This document shows positions 26,736-36,099 of a DNA stretch of 64,000 bases, one piece after another. Each line of letters begins with the position of its first letter. Position 1 is the first letter of the stretch. Under the pieces are notes generated by a model, which saw only the letters and a program-made list of their open reading frames with translations, was not told where the DNA came from and did no database searches. This stretch comes from Halomicrococcus gelatinilyticus (GTDB lineage Archaea > Halobacteriota > Halobacteria > Halobacteriales > Haladaptataceae): NCBI GenBank assembly GCA_024227995.1, contig CP100465.1, positions 1,612,001-1,676,000 of the forward strand. The letters run 5' to 3'. A program made the translations under genes and the position numbers.

Positions 26736-27992
26736 TCAGTCCGTCCCGGTCGCACCCCGGTCGTCGACGCGCGGCGTCTCCGCGCCGGACCGGACCGGCG
26801 ACGTGGCGAGCCAGAGGAGTCCGCCAGCGGCCGCGACCCCGACCCCGACCCAGGGAAGGAACTCGACGGGGCCGAACAGTTCGACCACGCGGCCGCCGAG
26901 GAGGTTGGCGGTCCCGGAGGCCAGCGAGAGGACCATCGACGCCCCCGAGAGGACGGTCGCCCGGCCGACGTCCCCGAGGCGGTCGTTGAGGTACTGGTTG
27001 CGGACCGGCCGGGTGACGATGCTGACGCTCCGGTTGAAGAAGAGGAGCGGCACCACGAGCACCGGGGCGAGCGCGACGCTGGCGTACGCGAGGCCGTACG
27101 CCGGGACGAGGAGCGCGAACACGCCACGCGTGCCGAGTCGGTCCTCGAACCAGCCCACGGTCGTCGCCGCGCCGGCGGAGACGAGCTTGAACGCGGCGTA
27201 CAGCACCCCCAGGCCGGCGACGGGGAGGCCGACGGCGTCCAGCGCCGGCTGTTCGAACGTGCGCGTGACCGAGAACAGCCCCTGGAACAGCGCCGCGTAG
27301 ACGACGAGCCACCGGACCGCCGGCCGGGCGGCCTGCAGGCGGAGCATCTCGACCGCCTCGCGGACGGTGAACACGTCGGCCGCGGCGTCTCCGTCCCCGT
27401 CGTCTGCGGCCGCCTCGACGGCCGGGAGCGTGAACAGGATGGGGATGCCGAGCGCGGCGAGGCCGGCGTTGGCGAGGAACGGCAGCGACGGCCCCACGCT
27501 GTAGAGGACGCCGCCGGCGATAGCCGTCGCCGCCGATGTCACGAGCAGCGCCGTGCTCCCCCGTCCCTCGATGCGGGCGTACTCCGACTCGTCGTACCGC
27601 GCCTGCAGCACCTCGTACAGCCACGCGTCGATGGTCCCGGAGCGGAACGCCCAGCCCATCGCCCAGGTGACGTGCAGCGCCACGTACGCGAGCTTCGAGT
27701 CGACGAAGGGGTAGGCCGCGAGCGTCCCCGCGCGGAACGCGCTCCCGAGGACGAGGCTGCCACGCCGGCCGAGCCAGTCGCCGAGGTAGCCCGTCGGTAT
27801 CTCGGCCGCGACCATCGCGAAGGAGAAGACCGCGTACACCAGTCCGATGAAGCCCAGGCCGTACCCGCGGTCCTCGAGGAAGATGATGGCGACGGGGACG
27901 TAGAAGCCCGCGGAGTTGGTGACACGGAAGGCGTAGTACCGCCAGATGAGCCAGCGCGAGGACGACATCGAGTACATCCTCGGACGGCTCAC
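26736..27992 (-). CDS. MFS transporter
   Basis: A 418-residue major facilitator protein with 12 hydrophobic segments and a central acidic loop (about 195-210, AAADDGDGDAAAD). Between spans 2 and 3 is EIPTGYLGDWLGRRGSLVLG, the MFS motif A (G-x-x-x-D-x-x-G-R-R). The substrate cannot be read from sequence. The GTG at 27992 fits a TATA-like CTAAAA about 26 nt upstream; ATGs at 27977 and 27968 are alternatives that would shorten only the charged N-terminus. It is followed by the first sensor kinase gene, same strand, 140 bp away. Confidence 0.88.
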   Translation of the reverse strand: MSRPRMYSMSSSRWLIWRYYAFRVTNSAGFYVPVAIIFLEDRGYGLGFIGLVYAVFSFAMVAAEIPTGYLGDWLGRRGSLVLGSAFRAGTLAAYPFVDSKLAYVALHVTWAMGWAFRSGTIDAWLYEVLQARYDESEYARIEGRGSTALLVTSAATAIAGGVLYSVGPSLPFLANAGLAALGIPILFTLPAVEAAADDGDGDAAADVFTVREAVEMLRLQAARPAVRWLVVYAALFQGLFSVTRTFEQPALDAVGLPVAGLGVLYAAFKLVSAGAATTVGWFEDRLGTRGVFALLVPAYGLAYASVALAPVLVVPLLFFNRSVSIVTRPVRNQYLNDRLGDVGRATVLSGASMVLSLASGTANLLGGRVVELFGPVEFLPWVGVGVAAAGGLLWLATSPVRSGAETPRVDDRGATGTD

Positions 27993-28059
27993 TAAAGGGG
28001 TTTCCCGGAACGCAGTTTTAGTAGCGTACCTTACAATTGCCGCGCCCGCCCCGTTGCTG

Positions 28060-29022
28060 TCAGGCGTAGTTCCGCTCGACGACGGCGAGATTCCCGTCGA
28101 CGACGAGTTCGAGCGTCTCCCCGTCGAGTTCGACTTCGAGCGCGACCTCCCAGGGGTCGGTCGAGCGGACGTCGACGTCGCGGTCGGTCGCCGCGAACGC
28201 CAGTTCCCAGATGGGCGTCGAGGTGACGTCGAGGCCGCGCTCGCGGCAGAACGAGACGAGGTCGGGGTCGCGGAGCAGCGCCTCGCCGACCTTCAGGTAG
28301 TTGCGGTGGCCGCAGTGGTCGCAGGAGCGGTTGACACAGACCGCTCGCAGGTCGGGGCGGGGGTACCCCGTCTCCCCGGGCGGGTCGAACGACGTGTCGA
28401 CGGCGTTGCCACAGAGGGGACAGACGCCGCGGGCGAACGCCAGGCGGACGTGCCGGACGTACTCGGCGGCCCGAGAGAGCGTCTCCGCTTCGCCGTCGAG
28501 GATGCCGGGTGGCACCAGGTCGTACTCGTAGAGGTACTCACAGTCGGGACACTGCAGTACGAACGTCGCGTTGTCGTAGGTCGCCTCGACCGCGGTCCCA
28601 CAGTGGTAACAGTCGAGGCCGACCGCGACGGGGTCGAGCGACCCCTCGCCCGTGCCGGTCCGGGCGCGGATGGTCCGGGTGAGCGTCGTCCCCTCGGGCC
28701 GGAGCGCGTACCCGTCGTCGTCCGACGGGACGACGTCCTCGATCAGCTGTGCGGTCCCCTCCGCGCGGTTCTCCACGAAGTGGTCGACGAGCCGCTGGAG
28801 ATGGTAGTTGAACTGGCTGCTGCGGACGTCGGCGTCGACCCGCTCGCGGAGCTCCGAGAACGACAGCGACGGCAGTTCACCCTCGCCGCCGCGCTCGGCG
28901 CTCAGCGCCCGGAGTATCTCCGCCCGGACCTCGTCGCCGACGAGCGCGAACGTCTCCTCGGTGGTCAGCGACCCGTCCCCGGCCGCGTCGTCCCCCGTCG
29001 AGTCGTGGTCGTCGACCGTCAT
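28060..29022 (-). CDS. winged-helix regulator with zinc ribbons
   Basis: A 320-residue protein. Residues about 20-95 are an ArsR-like winged helix (ETFALVGDEVRAEILRAL ... SSQFNYHLQRLVDHFV). Paired cysteine motifs follow: LDCYHCG/LQCPDCEYL, then GVCPLCGN/VCVNRSCDHCGHRN, consistent with two zinc-binding ribbons. The C-terminal part looks like a beta-rich ligand or dimer domain. This architecture is widespread in haloarchaea as an uncharacterised transcription regulator. It is divergent from the arylamine N-acetyltransferase gene, a candidate target. Confidence 0.8.
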   Translation of the reverse strand: MTVDDHDSTGDDAAGDGSLTTEETFALVGDEVRAEILRALSAERGGEGELPSLSFSELRERVDADVRSSQFNYHLQRLVDHFVENRAEGTAQLIEDVVPSDDDGYALRPEGTTLTRTIRARTGTGEGSLDPVAVGLDCYHCGTAVEATYDNATFVLQCPDCEYLYEYDLVPPGILDGEAETLSRAAEYVRHVRLAFARGVCPLCGNAVDTSFDPPGETGYPRPDLRAVCVNRSCDHCGHRNYLKVGEALLRDPDLVSFCRERGLDVTSTPIWELAFAATDRDVDVRSTDPWEVALEVELDGETLELVVDGNLAVVERNYA

Positions 29023-29212
29023 CTCGTCACGACGTCGGGGAGCAGGCGAGTAATCGTTTCCGGTCGTCGCGACGGCGTCGACCGCTCTCGCCGGCGGCGA
29101 CGCGCATCGACGTCGTCCAGGGACGGCGCGCTGTGCTCGCCGAACCTGTCGGGACGCCTACTTCAACGGCGTTCAGCGAGCACTTTAGTCGCCGACGGAC
29201 CGATAGCCGGGC

Positions 29213-30040
29213 ATGAACAGGGGCGACGCAGACCTCGAACGCTACCTGTCCCGTATCGGCGTGGCGGCGTCGGACGTCCGGCAGCAGGACGTCGAGACGC
29301 TGGAGCGCCTCCAGCGGGCGCACGTCACGACGGTGCCGTTCGAGACGCTGTCCATCACCGGCGACCCGTACGGCGAGCGCGACGGTGAGGGGGTCTCCCT
29401 CTCGCTTCCTGCCCTCTACGAGAAGATCGTCGAGCGCCGCCGCGGCGGCTTCTGTTACGAGCTCAACGGCCTGTTCGGGTGGCTGCTCGACGAGATGGGG
29501 TTCGACGTCGAGCGTCGCGCGGCGCGGGTCGTCAGCGACGGGGAGGCCAGACCGCCCGCGAACCACCTCACCACACTCGTCTCGCTGGACCGGCCGTACC
29601 TCGCGGACGTGGGCCTCGGCGTCCCCGTGATGCGGCGGCCGCTCCCGCTCGACGGGACGGTCCGCGAGGACGCGGCCGGCGTCCGGTGGCGGGTCGTCGA
29701 GAGCGACCGGCCCGACGCCGACTACGTCTCCCAGTTCCGGACGCCGGACGAGGAGGCGTGGACGGACCGGTTCGTCTTCCGGGACGCCCCCCGCGAACTG
29801 GACTACTTCGAGGCGACCTGCGAGTTCCTCCAGCGCGCGCCCGAGTCGCCGTTCACCGGCGACCCGGTCGTCTCCATCGCGGTCGACGAGGGGCACCGGA
29901 AACTCACGCCAGGGACGCTGACGGAGCATCCCCACGGAGAGACGACGGAGACGTCGCTCGCTGGCGAGGCGTGGCACGACGTGCTCGAACGCGAGTTCGG
30001 CGTCCGCTACGGCGAGCGGGAAGAAAGAGCAGGGCGGTGA
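29213..30040 (+). CDS. arylamine N-acetyltransferase
   Basis: A 275-residue NAT-family enzyme that transfers acetyl from acetyl-CoA to arylamines or hydrazines. The Cys-His-Asp triad is visible: RRGGFCYELNG (Cys), PPANHLTTLVSLD (His) and YLADVGLGVP (Asp). The length matches bacterial NATs. CACTTTAG lies about 27 nt upstream of the ATG at 29213, giving a leaderless start. It lies beside a divergent zinc-ribbon regulator. Confidence 0.9.
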   Translation: MNRGDADLERYLSRIGVAASDVRQQDVETLERLQRAHVTTVPFETLSITGDPYGERDGEGVSLSLPALYEKIVERRRGGFCYELNGLFGWLLDEMGFDVERRAARVVSDGEARPPANHLTTLVSLDRPYLADVGLGVPVMRRPLPLDGTVREDAAGVRWRVVESDRPDADYVSQFRTPDEEAWTDRFVFRDAPRELDYFEATCEFLQRAPESPFTGDPVVSIAVDEGHRKLTPGTLTEHPHGETTETSLAGEAWHDVLEREFGVRYGEREERAGR

Positions 30041-30049
30041 GCGGGACCG

Positions 30050-31234
30050 CTACTGCTGGAACTTCTCCTGAATGATCTTCAGGGCCCGCTCGCGGTCGGT
30101 CCAGTCGACGAAGATGGCGACGCTGGTCGCGCTGGTGATGAGGTCGTGGACGTCGATGTGGGCGTTCGCGACGGGCTGGACGATCTCGCTGATGATGCCG
30201 GACTGGTTCGGCAGTTCGCCGCCCGTCACGCGGATGACCGCGACGTCGTCGTCCACGGTGACGCTGGACAGCGACCCCGCGTCGATGACCTCCTGGTGGA
30301 GGATGTTCTCGGCGCGCTCGGAGACGTCCTCGTCGACGTAGAAGGTGATGCTGTCCATCCCGCTGGCGACGGCGTCGATGTTGATGTCGCTGTCGGCGAG
30401 CGCGTTCGAGAGTTCCGAGAGGATGCCGGGGCGGTTCCGGATGGCCCGGCCCGCGACCGTCAGGCAGGCCAGCGGCGACTCGCGCATGTCGATGAGGTGA
30501 TCGAACTGGCCGGTGACGCTGGTGCCGCCCGTCAGCAGGTCGCCGTGCTGGTAGTGGACGACCCGGACGCCCAGGTCGTCGTCCTTGTACGACAGCGCCG
30601 ACGGGGCGACGACCTCAGCGCCGCGGAACGAGAGGTTGCGGAGTTCGTCGACCGTGATCTCCGCGACGTTGCGCGCCCCCTCGACGACGTGGGGGTCGCC
30701 GGTCATGACGCCCTCGACGTCGGTGACGATGACGACCTCGTCGGCGTCGACGTAGGAGCCGAGCATGACGGCGGTGGTGTCGCTGCCGCCGCGACCGAGC
30801 GTCGTGACGTTCCCTTCCCCGTCCTCGGCGAGGAACCCCGTCACGACGGGGACCTGCTCGTCGAGGGTGTCGGCGAGGTCGTGAGCGCGCTGGCGGGTCG
30901 TCTCGGCGTCGACCTCGCCACGCGAGTCGGTGACGACCGGCCAGTCCTCGCCACCGGGTTCGAGGAACGCGGCGTCGACGCCGCGGGCCGAGAGCGCAGC
31001 CTTCAGCATCCGGACGCTCGTCCGCTCGCCCATGCTCACGATCTCGGCGCGGTCGGCCTCGTCGGCGTCGAACTCGATCTCGTCGAGGAGTTCGTCGGTC
31101 GTGTTCCCCATCGCGCTGGCGACGACGACGATCTCGTGCCCGGCCTCGACGGCCGCCGCGATGGAGTCGGCGGCCCGGTTGATGCGGTCGCCGCTCCCGA
31201 GACTCGTCCCCCCGAACTTGGCGACTACGCGCAC
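30050..31234 (-). CDS. lysC: aspartate kinase
   Basis: A 394-residue kinase phosphorylating aspartate at the entry to Thr/Met/Lys synthesis. Kinase landmarks: KFGGTSLGSGDR at the N-terminus, SMGERTSVRML, TTLGRGGSDTTAVMLGS. Two ACT domains at about 255-320 and 325-394 (CLTVAGRAIRNRPGILSEL; VIRVTGGELPNQSGIISEI) indicate allosteric control by pathway amino acids. The start codon is GTG (31234), directly before the conserved N-terminal beta strand; no better start exists upstream. Confidence 0.94.
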   Translation of the reverse strand: MRVVAKFGGTSLGSGDRINRAADSIAAAVEAGHEIVVVASAMGNTTDELLDEIEFDADEADRAEIVSMGERTSVRMLKAALSARGVDAAFLEPGGEDWPVVTDSRGEVDAETTRQRAHDLADTLDEQVPVVTGFLAEDGEGNVTTLGRGGSDTTAVMLGSYVDADEVVIVTDVEGVMTGDPHVVEGARNVAEITVDELRNLSFRGAEVVAPSALSYKDDDLGVRVVHYQHGDLLTGGTSVTGQFDHLIDMRESPLACLTVAGRAIRNRPGILSELSNALADSDINIDAVASGMDSITFYVDEDVSERAENILHQEVIDAGSLSSVTVDDDVAVIRVTGGELPNQSGIISEIVQPVANAHIDVHDLITSATSVAIFVDWTDRERALKIIQEKFQQ

Positions 31235-31356
31235 CGGTCTACCCCTCCATTGCTACCACTGCGAATCATGTAACGTGATAGCAACGGTGGCCAGATAACT
31301 GCTTTCATGTCCGGGATTTCTGCCAGCAACTGTCGGGTCCGCCGGAGGTTCGCCAC

Positions 31357-32835
31357 TCAGTCGGCGCCCGTGCCAGTGCCGACGTCTGAATCGCGAGCGA
31401 CACGTTTCCACGCGCCCGTCCAGAACCGGAACGTGTTGACGCCGGCGCGAAAGTACATGTCACCGAGGATGGCGGCGTAGATGGCCACGAGCCCCAGGCC
31501 GACGCCCGGGGCGAACGACCAGTTACCCAGCGAGAACACGGAGACGCCGGCGGGCAGCGCGAGGAACGCGACGGGGAGCTTGTAGAAGTAGGTTCCGACG
31601 AACGTGCCGTACAGCGGCCACTTCGTGTCGCCCGCGCCGCGGAGGCCGCCGCGCATCGTCCGCGAGACGCTGAACGCGCCGACGCCGAGGCCGAACACCC
31701 GGACGAACTCGACGGTCCGGTCGAGGTGCTGGGTGCCGAACCCGCGAGCGATGGGGCGAGCGGCGGCGATGAGGACGGCCGCGAGCAGCAACTGGGTGAC
31801 CAGCGCGATGCGCAGCGTCTGCCAGCCGTACTCGTTCGCCTCGTCCTCCTCGCCCGCGCCGATGCTCTGTCCGACCAGCGTGCTGGACGCCGTGGAGTAG
31901 CCCCACGCCGGCATCAGCGCCAGCAGCATGACGCGCCGGCCGATTGCGTAGGCCGCGACCACCGGGGTTCCGAGCACGCCCAGCACGAACAGGAACGGGA
32001 ACCGGCCGAGCGTGCGCGAGAGCCGCGTCCCGGCCAGCGGCAGGCCGACGCGGACGATCTCGCTGGCGATGTCGGTGTCCCACTGCTTGCCGCCGAGGTG
32101 CAACTGCACGGAGAACCGACCCGACAGCAGCGCGACCGTGAAGATGCTCGCCGCGAGCGTGTTGGCGACGGCGGTCCCCCAGGCCGCGCCGGCGACGCCC
32201 AGCGGGTCGACCGGGCCGAGGCCGAAGATGAGCACGGCGTTCAGCAGGATGTTCGTCGGCAGCGTCAGCAGGCGGACGTACATCGGCGTCCGGGTGTCGC
32301 CGCTGCCGGCGAGCGCCCGCGCGGCGATCATGCTCCAGAAGCGGAACGCCACCGAGAGCATGACGATGCGGAGGTACTCCGCGCCGTAGTCGACGACGAC
32401 CCGCTCGTCGGTGAGCACGCGGATCATCGGCTCCGCGTACAGCCACGTCGCCGCCGTGATGGGGACCGCGACGAGGAGCGCGAGCCACAGCGACTGCTTG
32501 ATGGCGAAGTCGGCCTTCCGGTGCTCGCCGGCCCCCTTGAACCGCGAGACGACGCTGATGGTGCCGCTGGTCAGCGCCAGCGCGAGGCCGAACGGGATGA
32601 AGAAGTACTGGAAGCCGAACTCCAGACCCGCGACTGCGGACGAGCCGAGCGCGATGCTGACCATGAAGAAGTCCGCGACCCGGAGCAGGGTCCGCATCCC
32701 CCCGGTGACCATCACGGGGACGGCGAGGTCGAACGCCTCCTCGCCCTTCTCGCGGTCGAGCAGTCCGAGTCGGGCGAGCGCGGCGGGGAAGAGAAAGAGC
32801 ACCCGCTGGACCCGGTTCCTGGCCTCGCGCAACAT
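31357..32835 (-). CDS. MATE-family efflux transporter
   Basis: A 492-residue MATE transporter with 12 hydrophobic segments arranged as two similar halves, each starting with a characteristic loop (VPVMVTGGMRTLLRVADFFMVS; VGLPLAGTRLSRTLGRFPFLF). It probably exports organic cations or drugs by cation antiport. An amphipathic N-terminal helix (LREARNRVQRVLFLF) precedes the first span. Upstream lies a short tandem-repeat array rather than a recognisable promoter. Confidence 0.92.
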   Translation of the reverse strand: MLREARNRVQRVLFLFPAALARLGLLDREKGEEAFDLAVPVMVTGGMRTLLRVADFFMVSIALGSSAVAGLEFGFQYFFIPFGLALALTSGTISVVSRFKGAGEHRKADFAIKQSLWLALLVAVPITAATWLYAEPMIRVLTDERVVVDYGAEYLRIVMLSVAFRFWSMIAARALAGSGDTRTPMYVRLLTLPTNILLNAVLIFGLGPVDPLGVAGAAWGTAVANTLAASIFTVALLSGRFSVQLHLGGKQWDTDIASEIVRVGLPLAGTRLSRTLGRFPFLFVLGVLGTPVVAAYAIGRRVMLLALMPAWGYSTASSTLVGQSIGAGEEDEANEYGWQTLRIALVTQLLLAAVLIAAARPIARGFGTQHLDRTVEFVRVFGLGVGAFSVSRTMRGGLRGAGDTKWPLYGTFVGTYFYKLPVAFLALPAGVSVFSLGNWSFAPGVGLGLVAIYAAILGDMYFRAGVNTFRFWTGAWKRVARDSDVGTGTGAD

Positions 32836-32880
32836 CTGTCAGGAGTTCGGGGGGCGGCGTAAAGGGTCTTGGCAATGGGA

Positions 32881-32973
32881 CCGCACGTTGCCGGTGGCGG
32901 CGCGCGTTGCTGGTGCCGGCGCGCGTTGCCGGTGCCGGCGCGTTGCTGGTGCCGGCGCGCGTTAGCGGTTCCG
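32881..32973. repeat. five-unit 19-nt tandem repeat
   Basis: Units of about 19 nt, typified by GCGCGCGTTGCTGGTGCCG, repeat five times (32881, 32900, 32919, 32938, 32955). One unit is 17 nt and the outer two are diverged. Inner units differ by a single C/T change. It lies 46 bp upstream of the MATE start, where it may affect expression or simply reflect replication slippage. Confidence 0.75.
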
Positions 32974-33076
32974 GGTCAGCGGCCACGAACCGACGGGAAC
33001 GTCGGTCGCCCACCGTCTCCGGGGCGAGGCAGGAACCGTTCGGCGTCCGTCCCCGGTGCGATGTGGGAGCAGCGTC

Positions 33077-33097
33077 GGCCACCGATTCGCGTGGAAC
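33077..33097 (-). repeat. degenerate ORB-like element
   Basis: On the minus strand GTTCCACGCGAATCGGTGGC, keeping TTCCA, the GAA core and a partial G-run. It is next to a better copy in the same orientation. Confidence 0.4.
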
Positions 33098-33115
33098 GTC
33101 GCTCGGCGGGCGGAA

Positions 33116-33136
33116 GCCCACCGTTTCGGGTGGAGC
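33116..33136 (-). repeat. dispersed ORB-like element
   Basis: On the minus strand GCTCCACCCGAAACGGTGGG, the same variant as the copy in the DP1 gene (CCACCCGAAACGGTGGG). It lies just behind the second sensor kinase stop. Confidence 0.55.
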
Positions 33137-33148
33137 GTGGCGGCGGTG

Positions 33149-35842
33149 CTAGTTCGCGAGATCGACGTCGACGAACTCGAACCGGGCGCCGCCGTCCGCA
33201 CCGGCCGTGACGTTCACGTCCCAGCGGTGGCCGTCGGCTATCTGCTTGACGATGCAGAGGCCGAATCCGGTGCCGTCGGCGGAGGTGGTGAACCCGGAGT
33301 CGAGCACCCGGTCGCGGTCCTCCTCCGGGATGCCGGGTCCGTCGTCTGCGACGTAGAACCCGTCGCGGTCGTCGAGCACGCCGACGGTCACGCTCACCTG
33401 CTCCCCGCCGTGCTCGATCGCGTTACGGAAGAGGTTCTCGAGGAGTTCGGCGAGTCGGTTCTCGTCCGCGCAGATGGTTTCGTCGGGGGCGACCGCCAGG
33501 TCGGCGGCGGCGGTGTCGACGTTCGCCCACGCCATCGTCGCGGTCTCCTCGATCGAGACGGGGTCCGGTTCGACGACCGACCGACCCTGCTTGGCGAGCT
33601 CCAGGAGTTCGTCCACGAGCGTCTCCATCCGGTCGGCGGACTCCTCGGCGCGCCGCAGGAACTCGTTGTCGTCGCGCTCGCGAGCGAGCTGCAGGTTGCC
33701 AGCGACCACGTTGAGCGGGTTGCGGAGGTCGTGGGCGACCGTCCGCCCGAACTGCTCCAGGCGGTCGTTCTGCCGCTGGAGTTTCTCCTGGGTCGCCTTG
33801 ATGTCCGTGATGTCGTGGTTCACCGCGACGAAGTGGGTGATGTCGCCGGACTCGCCGGTGATGGGGGCGATGGTCTGGTCGATGTGGTAGCGGCCGCCGT
33901 CCTTGCGCTCGTTGACGATCTCGCCCTCCCAGACCTCGCCGCCGAGGACGGTGGTCCACAGGTCGTTGTAGAACGCCGTGTCGTGTTCGCCCGACTTCAG
34001 CAGCGAGGGGTTGTCGCCGATGGCCTCCTCGACCGCGTACCCCGTCGTCTCCTCGAACGCGGGGTTGACGTACTGTATCGTCCCCGAGGCGTCCGTGATG
34101 AACACGACGTGCCCCGCCCGTTCGACGGCCTCCCGGAACAGCTGCAGCTGCTGGCGGCGCTCGCGCCGCTCCGAGACGTCGCGGATCGTGCCGACGAGGA
34201 GGTCCTCGCCCGCGTTGGTGATCTTCGTCGTCGCCGTCTCGACGGGGAGTTCGGTGCCGTCGCCGAGGCGTCGATGGTGGGTCACCGTCGTGGTGGTCTC
34301 GCCGAGGTCGATGGAGTCCCAGTAGTCGTCGAACCGGTCGCGTTCGAACTCGGGGTTCAGGGTGGCGACGTGCTCGCCGACGAGTCGGTCCCGGGTCGTG
34401 CCGAGCATCTCGGCGTAGGCCGGGTTGACGTACTTGAGGTGGCCGTCCCGCCCGTACGCGGCGACGCCGACGCCGATCTGCTCGCTGGCCTGCCTGAACA
34501 CCGCCAGGTCGCGCTCGCGGGCGCTCTCCTCGCGGAGGTCGCGGAAGATAGCCTGGAAGAGCGTCGTCCCGTCGAACTCGACGACCCGGGCGTTGATGGC
34601 GACCGGAATCTTCTCCCCCGAGTCCGTGACGACGTGGATCTGCCCGCCGTCGGGACGGTCCGTCCGGAGGTCGACCCCGCCCTCGACGTGGTCCTCGAAC
34701 AGTTCCCGGTACTGGTCCTCGTGCTCCGGCGGGTGGAGCGCCGACTGGTGTAGTCCGACGACCTCCTCCCGCGCGCGTCCGAGCAGTTCCTCGCCGGCCG
34801 TGTTCGTCTCGACGATGCGACCCGAGTCGGCGTCGGCGACGAATATCGCCCCCGGTGCGGCCTCGACGAGGGTCTCGTACTTCCGCCGCGTCCGCTCCGC
34901 CCTGGAACGGACGCCCCTGGCGTTGATCGCGTGGCCGATGGTCTCCCCGAGTTCGGAGAGGACGGAGCGTTCCGTCGCGTCGAAAGCGTCCGGTCGCCGC
35001 GCGTAGACGCCGAGGACCCCGTACACGGTGTCGTCGTACACGAGCGGGACGCCGGCGGACGACCGGAACCCGTACTCCCGCGCCTGGTCTCGCCAGGGTT
35101 CGAACTCCGGGGCGTCCATGAGGTTCGACGCGACCTGGAGTTCCCCCGTTCGAACGGCCCGTCCGGCGGGCCCGCGGGCGGTCGCGCTGTCGTCCGTGGT
35201 GATGGTGACGTCGTCGAGGTAGCTACGGGCCGTCCCGGCGCTGGCGCTGACGTCGACCTCGGCGGTCTCGGCGTTCGGCTCTCCGACCCATGCGAACGCG
35301 TATCGGTCGGACGAAGCCAGGATGTCGCAGACGGCCGTCTCGATCTCCTCGCGCGTGGTGGCCCGGACGAGCGCGCTGTTGATGTCGCGGATCGTCGCGT
35401 TGATGCGGGCGTGCTGGGTAGCCCGGCGTTCGGCCCGGTACCGGTCGACGGCGTTCTCGATTCGGTTCGCCAGCAGCGTGTACTGGTCCGACCCCATCTT
35501 CTTCTGGAGGTAGTCCGTGACGCCGGCCGTCACAGCGTCGCTCGCCACCTCCTCCGACCCCCTGCCGGTGAACAGGATGAACGGGAGGTCCGGGTACTCC
35601 TCCCTGACCCGCTCCAGGAAGGCCATCCCGTCCATCCCGGGCATCTGGTAGTCGCTGACGATGCAGTCGACGGACTCGGCCGACAGTCGTTCGAGTGCGG
35701 CCGTCGCGCTCGTCTCGGTGACGACCGAGATGCGGTCGTGGTCCCGTTCGAGGAACGTCGCGGACAGTTCGAGGATATCCGGCTGGTCGTCCACGTGGAG
35801 GACGTCGATGGGGCCCGAGGAATGGTGATTAGTCTGACTCAT
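33149..35842 (-). CDS. receiver-GAF-PAS-PAS-PAS histidine kinase
   Basis: An 897-residue cytosolic sensor kinase. Receiver about 12-127, acceptor Asp64 (IVSDYQMPGMDG), Lys in TDYLQKKMG; GAF about 160-310 (ETAVCDILASSDRYAFAWVG... GVPLVYDDTVYGVLGVYA); three PAS domains between about 325 and 690, the last with the PAC-like DITHFVAVNHDITDIK. HisKA has His704 (RTVAHDLRNPLN), and HATPase has NLFRNAIEHG, VADDGPGIPEED and DGTGFGLCIV. It is paralogous to the kinase at 23902 in its receiver and transmitter ends, but the sensory middle differs. The start at 35842 gives MSQTNHHSSG; an in-frame upstream start at 35860 is possible. Confidence 0.92.
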   Translation of the reverse strand: MSQTNHHSSGPIDVLHVDDQPDILELSATFLERDHDRISVVTETSATAALERLSAESVDCIVSDYQMPGMDGMAFLERVREEYPDLPFILFTGRGSEEVASDAVTAGVTDYLQKKMGSDQYTLLANRIENAVDRYRAERRATQHARINATIRDINSALVRATTREEIETAVCDILASSDRYAFAWVGEPNAETAEVDVSASAGTARSYLDDVTITTDDSATARGPAGRAVRTGELQVASNLMDAPEFEPWRDQAREYGFRSSAGVPLVYDDTVYGVLGVYARRPDAFDATERSVLSELGETIGHAINARGVRSRAERTRRKYETLVEAAPGAIFVADADSGRIVETNTAGEELLGRAREEVVGLHQSALHPPEHEDQYRELFEDHVEGGVDLRTDRPDGGQIHVVTDSGEKIPVAINARVVEFDGTTLFQAIFRDLREESARERDLAVFRQASEQIGVGVAAYGRDGHLKYVNPAYAEMLGTTRDRLVGEHVATLNPEFERDRFDDYWDSIDLGETTTTVTHHRRLGDGTELPVETATTKITNAGEDLLVGTIRDVSERRERRQQLQLFREAVERAGHVVFITDASGTIQYVNPAFEETTGYAVEEAIGDNPSLLKSGEHDTAFYNDLWTTVLGGEVWEGEIVNERKDGGRYHIDQTIAPITGESGDITHFVAVNHDITDIKATQEKLQRQNDRLEQFGRTVAHDLRNPLNVVAGNLQLARERDDNEFLRRAEESADRMETLVDELLELAKQGRSVVEPDPVSIEETATMAWANVDTAAADLAVAPDETICADENRLAELLENLFRNAIEHGGEQVSVTVGVLDDRDGFYVADDGPGIPEEDRDRVLDSGFTTSADGTGFGLCIVKQIADGHRWDVNVTAGADGGARFEFVDVDLAN

Positions 35843-36099
35843 CTCCGGACGGCCTGTCATTGATACCAGTCACAGGGGCGCATACTCTAAATCTTTGGCA
35901 AAAACGCCCATACTTTCAGATGATAATCTTACACGAGTGGACCGTCCGGGTGGTGAGCATTCCCGACGAAGGTCCGGCGTGCGTCGTACGACGACCACGG
36001 CATCGTTCGTGTCCACCCGTTCGGCCGTCCCCAACGTGCGCCGGCGCGCCGGAGACGTGACTGTCCGGGCGAGTCGGCGGGCGGCACGGATAGAAAGAA

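Larger units (their letters stand above)
32836..33148. other. intergenic region with tandem repeats and ORB-like copies
   Basis: About 310 bp between the MATE gene and the second sensor kinase. It contains the 19-nt repeat array (32881-32973) and two ORB-like copies in minus orientation (33077-33097 degenerate, 33116-33136). Open frames through the array are repetitive and do not look real. Confidence 0.6.

Noticed and set aside
26596-27624. Upstream in-frame extension of the first sensor kinase to 27624
   Set aside because: It runs antiparallel-frame through the MFS gene with Arg/Pro-rich low complexity. The ATG at 26595 starts right before the receiver domain.
32881-32973. The tandem array as a CRISPR
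   Set aside because: Units are directly adjacent without spacers and are too short.
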